This document shows, piece by piece, positions 1 to 6,797 of a stretch of 53,792 bases of DNA. Source of the stretch: an uncultured Collinsella sp. GTDB taxonomy: Bacteria > Actinomycetota > Coriobacteriia > Coriobacteriales > Coriobacteriaceae. A program made the translations under genes and the position numbers. The stretch's first letter is position 1; the number at the start of each line of letters is the position of its first letter. A model generated the notes under the pieces. It did no database searches, was not told the DNA's origin, and saw only the letters and a program-made list of their open reading frames with translations. Location: positions 1-53,792 of the forward strand of contig CABUIY010000014.1 of the NCBI GenBank assembly GCA_902491765.1, written 5' to 3'.

Positions 1-175
1 TTGGAGAGAGCGCTCCCGCAAACTGCCTCTTGACAACTTATAGGAGCGTCGGTTTTATTTTTCGCTACGCGGGTTGTGCTTGGCTATTGCAAAAAAGTCT
101 ACTCACTTAGGCTTGAGGGTCGTTCGCCGGCGCCTATTCGCGCTTGTTTGCCGACGTCGCGACCATCAGAAGCCC
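1..175. other. non-coding left edge with promoter-like and hairpin signals
   Basis: No convincing gene lies here. On the plus strand TTGACA (30-35) and TTTTAT (53-58) are separated by exactly 17 bases, which fits a sigma-70 promoter. The same stretch can also fold: CGCTCC (11-16) pairs with GGAGCG (43-48), followed by a T-rich run at 53-60, so it could instead terminate a gene left of the window. The next gene is convergent, so a promoter here would drive only a short RNA. The two readings cannot be separated from sequence alone. Confidence 0.25.
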
Positions 176-1015
176 CTAGGACTCTTGCGGCAGACGCTTC
201 TTGCCCTTGCGGGCGCGGTTTTTAAAGTTCTCGACGGCCTCTTCCATGCCGAGGGGCACATAGGTAAGCTCATCGAGGTTATCGGGCAGGTAGCAGGCAA
301 GGCTTTGCTCCTGCGCTCGGCCTGCTGCGAGTTGCTCTTCGGTAGGCTTCTCGCCGGGTGTGGCACAAATGCCGTAGGCGACAGCACCCATCTCGCGCGT
401 GCGGCACTCGTACTCGGTCTCGGGATGCTCGGGATGGTCGCGGCGCACGTCATCGCTTACCCAAAGTGTGTCGTAGCCCGCCGCGGCAAACTGCCCCAGG
501 GCGTAGTCGCGCAACGGCTTGCTGTCAGTGCGCAGCGTGACGGTAGCGCCGGCTGCAAAGAGCGGACGGTACAGCATTAGGTGGTCGACATGGACGAGTC
601 GTTTTTTGGCGTACTTGGCCTTGGGCTGCGGCGTGGGAAAGTTGATGGTGATGGCATCGAGCTCGCCTGCGGCAAACAGCTGCGGCAGCGATGCGGCGCC
701 TCGGGGCAGGACGAGTGCGTTGGTCAGTTCCTGCTCGCAGATTTTCTGTGCGGCATAGGCGATGCAGATGGGCTCCTGGTCCATACCGACAAAGAGCGTG
801 TTCGGCTCGCGGGTGGCGCGCTCTACCAGGTACGTTCCCTTGCCACAGCCAAGATCCAGGTGAAGGTGTTCGAAGGGCTTGCTGCCAACTGGCGCGCAGG
901 CCTCGCGCCAATCCCCGGCATATGCCTCGGGGTTCGTCTCAATCGCATCGGCGTAGCGCTCCAAGCGCTCCTCGAGCACAAAGTTCTTAGGCGTGCGAAC
1001 GTGGACGGCTCCCAT
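176..1015 (-). CDS. trmB: TrmB-like tRNA (guanine-N7)-methyltransferase family protein
   Basis: A 279-residue class I SAM methyltransferase. The SAM-binding motif LDLGCGKGTYLVERA lies near residues 53-67 and the acidic ribose-binding MDQE near 78-81. The TrmB family normally makes m7G46 in the variable loop of tRNA. The diagnostic TrmB element, usually FPDPWPK followed by a basic stretch, is present here as FPTPQPK with KYAKKRLVH, so the Asp and Trp of the family motif are replaced. The ATG is well placed behind AAGGAG. The gene lies 118 bases downstream of another methyltransferase on the same strand. The fold assignment is firm. Whether m7G46 is still the product is uncertain because of the altered motif, and it could be a divergent paralogue with another RNA target. 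Confidence 0.75.
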   Translation of the reverse strand: MGAVHVRTPKNFVLEERLERYADAIETNPEAYAGDWREACAPVGSKPFEHLHLDLGCGKGTYLVERATREPNTLFVGMDQEPICIAYAAQKICEQELTNALVLPRGAASLPQLFAAGELDAITINFPTPQPKAKYAKKRLVHVDHLMLYRPLFAAGATVTLRTDSKPLRDYALGQFAAAGYDTLWVSDDVRRDHPEHPETEYECRTREMGAVAYGICATPGEKPTEEQLAAGRAQEQSLACYLPDNLDELTYVPLGMEEAVENFKNRARKGKKRLPQES

Positions 1016-1133
1016 GAGGCTCCTTGGTCATAAGTATGGAACGCATAACTGCGCGTTCCGTCAATGGGTTGAAAAAAGGTGGGCATAGTTTGCCTGAAAG
1101 ATGCGGTGCGGCTCGACGGCGAGTCGTCGGTGC

Positions 1134-2006
1134 CTACAGGCGCTTGAGAATCACATAGCGGTTGAGCTCGCCGCTACGACCGTCGGCATGGAAGCGCTCA
1201 AGCTCGCGCACGGGGACCTCGCCGCTCTTGTAGAACGTACGGACGCCGCGCACCAGGTCGGTGATTTGCTGATCGTCAAAGTGATGGCAATAGCGGTAGG
1301 CGTGGCGGTCGTTTTGCCAGCCAATGAGGTGGTCGCCGGCTTCAAACTGCGCGGAATCGTAACCCTCAAACGGCGGGGTGAGCTCGGCGCGGGCCTCGGC
1401 TCGAACGGCCTTGCGCGCCATGCGCTCGTCGTTCATAAACTCCCAAAAGCTGATGGCGATGATGCCGCCCGGGCGCGTCTGCCGCACCAAGGCGTCGAGT
1501 ACGCGTACGCGGTACTCGCACGACGGCACGTGGTGCATAAAGCCAAAGCAGACCGAGATGTCGGCGAGCGGGGCGTCGAAAAGCACGTCGGGCGTCTCGG
1601 CGGGGTTGAGCTTCATGAGGGCGTCGAGCACGTCGAGCTCCTGGAAGTGCAGGTTGGGAATGCGCAGGGCGTGGCCATGTGCATCGATAGCCAAATCTTG
1701 ACACGAGTCGACACCATAGAACTCAAACGGGCAACTGGCATCTGCCGAGGGATTTGCGCCGTCGACGCCCTTGGCGGCAAGTGCGCCGCCGGCGGCAAAG
1801 TTCTCGAATCGCATATTGCCGCAGGCAAGATCGAAGACGCGGACGGGATGCTCGATCGTGGCGGCGTTGAGCTGCCCGAGCGCGATGTCCATGGTGCGCA
1901 CCCAGCCGGGCCACGGGGCCTGGCGCGTATCGGAAAAGGAAGCGGAGTGCTCGCGATAGAACGTATTGTTGAGCTGGATGAGCGATGAGGCGAAATCGCG
2001 GTTCAC
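1134..2006 (-). CDS. Trm9/ALKBH8-type SAM methyltransferase (putative tRNA wobble-uridine)
   Basis: A class I SAM methyltransferase of about 290 residues. The GTG at 2006 is preferred over an in-frame ATG at 2054 because a strong GGGAGG sits nine bases upstream of it. An N-terminal FYREHSASFSDTRQAPWP block (about residues 17-34) precedes motif I, DLACGN (about 59-64). Near the C-terminus comes GDHLIGWQ, then YRYCHHF. The F-x-x-TR-x-x-PWP block and the YRYxHxF block are features I associate with the Trm9/ALKBH8 methyltransferases, which esterify 5-carboxymethyluridine at the tRNA wobble position. An Elp3 homologue, the enzyme that makes that substrate, lies 2 kb away. The methyltransferase fold is secure. 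The Trm9 placement is by motif memory and needs a profile search; a generic small-molecule methyltransferase is the alternative. Confidence 0.65.
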   Translation of the reverse strand: MNRDFASSLIQLNNTFYREHSASFSDTRQAPWPGWVRTMDIALGQLNAATIEHPVRVFDLACGNMRFENFAAGGALAAKGVDGANPSADASCPFEFYGVDSCQDLAIDAHGHALRIPNLHFQELDVLDALMKLNPAETPDVLFDAPLADISVCFGFMHHVPSCEYRVRVLDALVRQTRPGGIIAISFWEFMNDERMARKAVRAEARAELTPPFEGYDSAQFEAGDHLIGWQNDRHAYRYCHHFDDQQITDLVRGVRTFYKSGEVPVRELERFHADGRSGELNRYVILKRL

Positions 2007-2108
2007 GGCGCGGAACTCCCTCCGTTGGCGGTGCGGAATAAACAGTACGACCATACTACCGTTAACGCCGCAACGGGGACAACCGGGCTAGGTGCCATTG
2101 CTTTGTTT

Positions 2109-2137
2109 GGACACATTTCCGCAGCTCATGTGTGTCC
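2109..2137. promoter_or_regulatory. inverted repeat in the divergent methyltransferase/HTH promoter region
   Basis: GGACACA (2109-2115) and TGTGTCC (2131-2137) form a perfect 7-base inverted repeat with a 15-base spacer. It sits in the 267-base gap between the divergent methyltransferase and the HTH regulator gene. It is a plausible operator for the adjacent regulator, but nothing in the sequence shows binding. A TAGAAT at 2165-2170 could be a -10 element for the regulator. Confidence 0.25.
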
Positions 2138-2273
2138 GCAACCGCCGGTTGTCAAAAATCTCACTAGAATAGGTGGCATGCTTTTGGCGGTGGCGGATAG
2201 ATTTTTAACTGTGCAAGGCGCCTTAAGAACAAAAACGGTCCGGCGGCACGGCTGGCATCACATAGGAGGAACC

Positions 2274-2996
2274 ATGAATGTAGAAACTGCGCAGCGGCTC
2301 GCCGACCTTCGTCGCAGCAAAGGCTTTAGCCAAGAAGGGCTGGCGCGAAAGTTAGGGCTGTCGCGCCAGGCGGTCAGTAAATGGGAACGCGCGGAGAGCT
2401 CGCCCGATACCGAGAACCTGATCTCGCTCGCCAAACTCTATGGCGTGAGCCTGGACGAGCTGCTCAATCCGAGTGACGAGATCGAGGACGATATCGAGTT
2501 TGAGAACGAGGACCGCGCCCGCCAGCGCGAGGCCGAGGCGGCGGAACGTGCCCGAACCCATGAGGCGGCGGCACGCGCTACCGAGGCGGCAACACAGGCG
2601 AGTGACGCCGCCGCCAAGGCGGCGCAAGCGGCAAGTTGGAGTGCGCAGGCTGCCAATGCCGCTACGGCGCAAGCGACGAGTGGCACCGCGGTTGGCTCGA
2701 CTCCGGTGAAGGGCCCGTTCCAGTCGTTCCCGTATTGGGCCGTGTGCTGGCTGCTGTTCTTTTTGCTGATGTTCGTGTTTGGTGCCGGCCCCTTTGCCGC
2801 GCTGATCTTCTTCACGATCCCCATCTATCACTGGGTGGCGCGTGCGCTCGATGGCGATTGGGCGCGCGGGGATATCCAGGTTGGTCCGGCGCCGGCGGTC
2901 GCTAGGACTAAGGGGGAGGACGTTTTCACAGCGGTTGACGCTGACATGGCTGCCGCGACCACCGCTGAGTCGAGTGCCAAAGAAGGTGATGAATGA
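2274..2996 (+). CDS. XRE-family HTH regulator with Ala-rich linker and C-terminal membrane segment
   Basis: A 240-residue protein starting at the ATG behind AGGAGGA (2264-2270). Residues about 5-58 form a Cro/C1-type helix-turn-helix, including SQEGLARKLGLSRQAVSKWE and a typical VSLDELL end. Residues about 65-135 are an Ala/Arg/Glu-rich, probably helical or coiled linker of short repeats. Residues about 150-190 contain one or two hydrophobic membrane segments (AVCWLLFFLLMFVFGAGPF onward). Such membrane-tethered HTH proteins often sense envelope state and control their neighbour. The stop overlaps the next ATG in an ATGA arrangement, so the downstream DUF4097 protein is translationally coupled and is probably its partner. 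The domain calls are firm; the signal is unknown. Confidence 0.85.
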   Translation: MNVETAQRLADLRRSKGFSQEGLARKLGLSRQAVSKWERAESSPDTENLISLAKLYGVSLDELLNPSDEIEDDIEFENEDRARQREAEAAERARTHEAAARATEAATQASDAAAKAAQAASWSAQAANAATAQATSGTAVGSTPVKGPFQSFPYWAVCWLLFFLLMFVFGAGPFAALIFFTIPIYHWVARALDGDWARGDIQVGPAPAVARTKGEDVFTAVDADMAAATTAESSAKEGDE

Positions 2997-3892
2997 TGAA
3001 GCTCTCGCATGAGTCTAAGAGGCGCTTGGGCATTGGCATCGGAGCGTTTGTGCTCATCATCGGGCTTGTCTTTGGCACTTCGCGGACTTTGATTCATTTT
3101 GATGGACCGTGGGATCTCAACGATGTTGTATCCGGCTTGTCTGGTATGGACGATGCGTTTGACGAGGACGATTCCTTGAATAGCGGTAACTATTCCGCTC
3201 GGCCTCAACAGCTTTCGAGCGAAACGTTTGATGCCGACGCGTTCACATCGCTTGACTTGGACGTGACGTCGGGCACGGTCGAGGTCAAACACGTCTCCGG
3301 CGGGCCAGTGCGCGTGATTGAAAGCGGTCGCGTGGCAACGGGGACCGTTGCCTTCGATGCGGCAACCCAGAACCTGGCCGAAATCAAGGGCTCTACGCTC
3401 AAGATTCGCCAGTTCGATTGCGATGACGAGCGCGCCATTGACCGCACGGTTACCGTCGAACTGCCGCGCAAAGTTGCCGATAACATGGTGGGCATTACAG
3501 CGAATGTAGGATCGGGTGATCTGACGGTCGCGGGCATTGCGTGTCATGACCTCAACCTGACTCTGGACTCGGGAGACGTTGAGTTTACAGGCACCGTGAC
3601 CGATACCCTGAATGCTGAGGTCGGTTCGGGCGATGTGACGTTCGAGCTTTACCAGGCCCCCGCGAAGTCGATGGACGTGAGTGTGGGCTCGGGCGATGTG
3701 GAGATGACGGTTCCGAACTCGACGGGCTTTAAGGCGAGCCTCACCTTGGGCAGCGGCGACTTCGAGAGCGATTTCCTTCCGCTTGGCTACGACGGCGAGA
3801 CCATTTTGAATCTTGAATTCGATAACGGTGACAAGTCTGCCACGTATCGTTTTGAGGTCGGTTCGGGCGACATGTCGTTTGATTCGGAGTAG
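2993..3892 (+). CDS. DUF4097-type exported beta-repeat protein
   Basis: A 299-residue protein with one N-terminal membrane segment (about residues 12-30) and an extracytoplasmic part. Short beta-strand repeats are centred on G/D-SGD: GSGDLTVAG, DSGDVEFTG, GSGDVTFEL, GSGDVEMTV, GSGDFESDF and GSGDMSFDS, spaced roughly 20-27 residues apart from about residue 170 to the C-terminus. This is the hallmark of DUF4097 (adhesin-like beta-helix or beta-solenoid) proteins, whose biochemical role is not established. Translation is coupled to the upstream HTH gene by an ATGA overlap. In Firmicutes similar proteins accompany HTH/DUF1700 regulators and envelope stress responses, and the same logic is likely here. 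An intrinsic terminator closes the two-gene operon. Confidence 0.8.
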   Translation: MMKLSHESKRRLGIGIGAFVLIIGLVFGTSRTLIHFDGPWDLNDVVSGLSGMDDAFDEDDSLNSGNYSARPQQLSSETFDADAFTSLDLDVTSGTVEVKHVSGGPVRVIESGRVATGTVAFDAATQNLAEIKGSTLKIRQFDCDDERAIDRTVTVELPRKVADNMVGITANVGSGDLTVAGIACHDLNLTLDSGDVEFTGTVTDTLNAEVGSGDVTFELYQAPAKSMDVSVGSGDVEMTVPNSTGFKASLTLGSGDFESDFLPLGYDGETILNLEFDNGDKSATYRFEVGSGDMSFDSE

Positions 3893-3939
3893 TGAGGCAG
3901 ACGAAAGCCTAGGCGAAGATATAGACGCGCTGTTTGATG

Positions 3940-3974
3940 AAGGCGCCGAAGCCGAGATCGGCTCCGGCGCCTTT
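3940..3974 (+). terminator. intrinsic terminator after the HTH-DUF4097 operon
   Basis: AAGGCGCCG (3940-3948) pairs with CGGCGCCTT (3965-3973). An inner five-base pairing (3950-3954 with 3959-3963) extends the stem, and a T-rich tail TTTGCCTTT follows. A TACAAT at 3980-3985 lies directly downstream, only seven bases before the elp3 ATG. Confidence 0.65.
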
Positions 3975-3991
3975 GCCTTTACAATGGGGGC

Positions 3992-5899
3992 ATGGAACAG
4001 ATTATCTTGAACATACTCGAGGCTCTGCGTCGCGGCGAGACCGTGGACGACAAGGAGCTCGTCAAACTGATACATGCCGAGGCGCGCCGTGAGGGTGCCG
4101 ATAAGCGCGACCTGGCCAAGCGTCGTCTGCTGCCGTTTTACCAGCGGGTAAAGCGTGAGGAGCCGGCTCGTTGGGCTGGGTGGAATGCCGATGCCGAGCT
4201 AGAGCGTCAACTGCTGCAGGTGCTGCGTATGAAGCCGCGCCGAACGGCTTCGGGCGTGGCGACCATTACCGTCATCACCAAGCCGTGGCCGTGCTCGGGC
4301 GATTGCCTGTTTTGCCCCAACGACCTGCGTATGCCCAAAAGCTATCTGCATGCCGAGCCCGCGTGCGCCCGTGCGGAGCAAAATTGCTTCGATCCATATC
4401 TGCAGGTGAGCGCCCGTTTGACGGCGCTTTCGCAGATGGGGCATGCGACCGATAAGATCGAGCTCATTGTGCTTGGCGGTACCTGGAGCGACTATCCGGA
4501 AGGCTATCAGACATGGTTTATGTCGGAGCTTTTCCGTGCGCTCAATGACGATGCCGTCGCCGGCGTGGCTGCCAACCCCATGTTGGCGCGTCCGGGCATC
4601 AGCCGTGCCGAGGCAGGGCGCCTGCTCGATGACGCGCCCGCCGATGCGCTGCCGCCGGTGGTGGCGGAGCGTCGCGAGCGCTATCGGGCTGCCGGTATTG
4701 CGACCGACGAGGCCGAGCTTGCGAGTGGTGTTGCCGGCGAACAGGAGCGCGTAGATGCTGCCGTGGGCGGCTATAACCGTGCGGTGCGTCGTCTGTACGG
4801 CCCCGGCACGCCGTGGGACGAGGTCGCCGAGTGGCAGACGGCCACGATGGAGGAGCTCGAGCGTCAGCAGCGCATCAACGAGACGGCGAAGCATCGCGTA
4901 GTGGGGCTCGTTATCGAGACCCGGCCCGATGCCGTGACGCCACAGGCGCTCACGCTCATTCGTCGCCTGGGCTGCACCAAGATTCAGATGGGCATCCAAA
5001 GCCTTGACCAGCACCTGCTCGATATCAACGAGCGTCGCATTTCGGTGGCGAAGATCGAGCGGGCGTTCTCGCTTGCGCGCCTGTTTGGCTTTAAGATCCA
5101 CGCGCATTTTATGCTCAACTTGCTGGGCGCTACGCCCGAGGGGGACAAACGCGACTACGAGCGCTTTATGACCGAAGGGGCCTTTATGCCCGACGAGGTC
5201 AAGGTCTACCCGTGTGCGCTCATCGAGGGCTCGCGTCTGGTGGGCTGCTATGAGCGCGGCGAGTGGCGCCCCTATACCGAGGAAGAGCTGCTCGATGTGT
5301 TGGCCGACGACATCGTGGTGACGCCGGCGTTCTGTCGTATCAGCCGCATGATTCGCGACTTTAGCTCCGACGACATTATGGTGGGCAACAAGAAGCCCAA
5401 CCTGCGTCAGCTCGTCGAGAACCGCTTGGCGGCTCATGGAGAAGGCGCGGCGGTGCGCGAGATTCGCTATCGCGAGATCAGTACCGCGGGTGCCGACCTG
5501 GATGAGTTGACCCTTGACGAGGAAGTAGCGTACGAGACGCCGGTGACGCACGAGCGCTTTTTGCAGTGGGTGACGCCCGAAGGCAAGATTGCCGGCTTTT
5601 TGCGCCTGTCGCTGCCCGACCATTCGTTTGTTGCCGCGCATGTGGACGAGTTGCCGACGATGCCGGACGAGGCGATGATTCGCGAGGTGCACGTGTATGG
5701 CATGGCGGCACGCGTGGGGGATCAAGGTCAGGCGGCTCAGCATCACGGTCTGGGGCGTCTGCTCGTGGAGCGTGCGTGCGAGATTGCCCGGGATGCGGGT
5801 TATGCGCGTATCAACGTGATTAGCGCGATTGGCACACGCGAGTACTATCGCCATCTTGGATTTTATGACCATGGCCTTTATCTGCAAAAGGAGCTCTAG
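3992..5899 (+). CDS. elp3: Elp3-type tRNA uridine(34) carboxymethyl-modifying radical SAM/acetyltransferase
   Basis: A 635-residue protein with the two-domain build of the Elongator catalytic subunit. The radical-SAM cysteines are C101-x3-C105-x2-C108 (PCSGDCLFCPNDLRMPKSYL), followed by IQMGIQSLD and VKVYPC blocks. The C-terminal 90 or so residues are a GNAT acetyltransferase (GLGRLLVERACEIARDAGY, then NVISAIGTREYYRHLGF). Elp3 uses SAM and acetyl-CoA to put a carboxymethyl-type group on wobble uridine. In bacteria it acts without the other Elongator subunits, and none is seen here. A TACAAT box ends six bases before the start codon, so the transcript may be nearly leaderless. The next gene starts directly at the stop codon, indicating an operon. 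Identity is confident; the exact chemical product in bacteria is less so. Confidence 0.92.
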   Translation: MEQIILNILEALRRGETVDDKELVKLIHAEARREGADKRDLAKRRLLPFYQRVKREEPARWAGWNADAELERQLLQVLRMKPRRTASGVATITVITKPWPCSGDCLFCPNDLRMPKSYLHAEPACARAEQNCFDPYLQVSARLTALSQMGHATDKIELIVLGGTWSDYPEGYQTWFMSELFRALNDDAVAGVAANPMLARPGISRAEAGRLLDDAPADALPPVVAERRERYRAAGIATDEAELASGVAGEQERVDAAVGGYNRAVRRLYGPGTPWDEVAEWQTATMEELERQQRINETAKHRVVGLVIETRPDAVTPQALTLIRRLGCTKIQMGIQSLDQHLLDINERRISVAKIERAFSLARLFGFKIHAHFMLNLLGATPEGDKRDYERFMTEGAFMPDEVKVYPCALIEGSRLVGCYERGEWRPYTEEELLDVLADDIVVTPAFCRISRMIRDFSSDDIMVGNKKPNLRQLVENRLAAHGEGAAVREIRYREISTAGADLDELTLDEEVAYETPVTHERFLQWVTPEGKIAGFLRLSLPDHSFVAAHVDELPTMPDEAMIREVHVYGMAARVGDQGQAAQHHGLGRLLVERACEIARDAGYARINVISAIGTREYYRHLGFYDHGLYLQKEL

Positions 5900-6775
5900 A
5901 TGAACAAGCCGAGTGTTTCTGCCGGCGTCGTTGCCGGCGTTGCTCTGGGAGCCGCGGCGCTTGGTGCGGCTGCTGTCGCTGTTCGTGCTGCCTGTCTGCA
6001 GGTTGCGCGAACCCGCAATGGGTTGGCGCGTGTAAAACGCGTGCACAATGAGAGCGACGATGAGATTCGCGTCTTGGTGCAAGGTGGGGTCTACCAAAGT
6101 GCGAGTTACGTTGGCGAGCGTTGGGCAGAGCCGGTCTTTGCGTACTATCGTGCATTTGACGATGTGTTTGAGACTGAGGGCGCAATGCGTGACGCTTATG
6201 GTCACGGTATCGACCGTATGCTCATGCTGGGCGGGGGTGGGTTTGCCTATCCCAAGTTCGCGCTGATGTCGCACGAGGGCTTGCGCATGGACGTTATCGA
6301 GTATGACGGAGAGATTACGCGCCTGGCGCGCCGCTGGTTCTACCTGGACGAGCTGGAGCGCGCGGTGGGCGACCGCTTGCGGGTGATTACCGCTGAGGCG
6401 CGTTCGTACCTGGGTGTGACGAGCGTGGGCCATCGTCGCTACGACGTGGTCGTGAGCGATTGCTTTGGCGGTGCCGAGCCCGTGCGCGAGCTGGCGACGG
6501 TTGAGGCGTTGCGTTTGGTGCGAGGCAGCCTGAACCCCGGGGGTATCTACGTTGCCAATATCGTGGGCGCAAACGAGGGGAGCGACGTGACGTTCCTGCG
6601 CGACTGCGCTGCCACGGCACTCGAGGTGTTCGCCCACGCCTGGGTGGTCCCATGTGGCGATGCGGAGTTCGGCGGCGAGGAGAACTACCTGCTCATCGCC
6701 AGCGACGGCGACTACGCCTTTGCCGAAGCCGTGCCCTTCGACGCTGACTTCCTCGGCACCGTCCTTCACGATTAG
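5900..6775 (+). CDS. spermidine-synthase-fold methyltransferase-like protein with N-terminal membrane anchor
   Basis: A 291-residue protein whose ATG directly follows the elp3 stop, implying co-transcription and coupled translation. Residues about 8-32 are a hydrophobic Ala/Val-rich segment likely to anchor it to the membrane. The rest is a Rossmann methyltransferase fold: MLMLGGGGFAYPK (motif I), MDVIEYDGEIT (motif II) and YDVVVSDCFGG (motif IV region). This layout matches the spermidine-synthase superfamily, including the many bacterial homologues of unknown substrate. The canonical GGGDG is changed to GGGGF and no clear aminopropyltransferase signature is seen, so polyamine synthesis is doubtful. 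The link to tRNA modification through elp3 is positional only. Confidence 0.7.
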   Translation: MNKPSVSAGVVAGVALGAAALGAAAVAVRAACLQVARTRNGLARVKRVHNESDDEIRVLVQGGVYQSASYVGERWAEPVFAYYRAFDDVFETEGAMRDAYGHGIDRMLMLGGGGFAYPKFALMSHEGLRMDVIEYDGEITRLARRWFYLDELERAVGDRLRVITAEARSYLGVTSVGHRRYDVVVSDCFGGAEPVRELATVEALRLVRGSLNPGGIYVANIVGANEGSDVTFLRDCAATALEVFAHAWVVPCGDAEFGGEENYLLIASDGDYAFAEAVPFDADFLGTVLHD

Positions 6776-6797
6776 TACGTCTCCCAAAAGACTGGTC

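Noticed and set aside
5900..6775. Spermidine synthase (speE)
   Set aside because: The fold fits, but the GGGDG motif is altered and no polyamine genes are nearby, so the specific enzyme name is not supported.
4199..6787. 862-residue open frame on the minus strand
   Set aside because: It lies opposite elp3 and the following gene, whose proteins are clearly conserved. Long antisense frames are a by-product of GC-rich codon use, and its composition (His/Arg/Ala-rich) matches no family.
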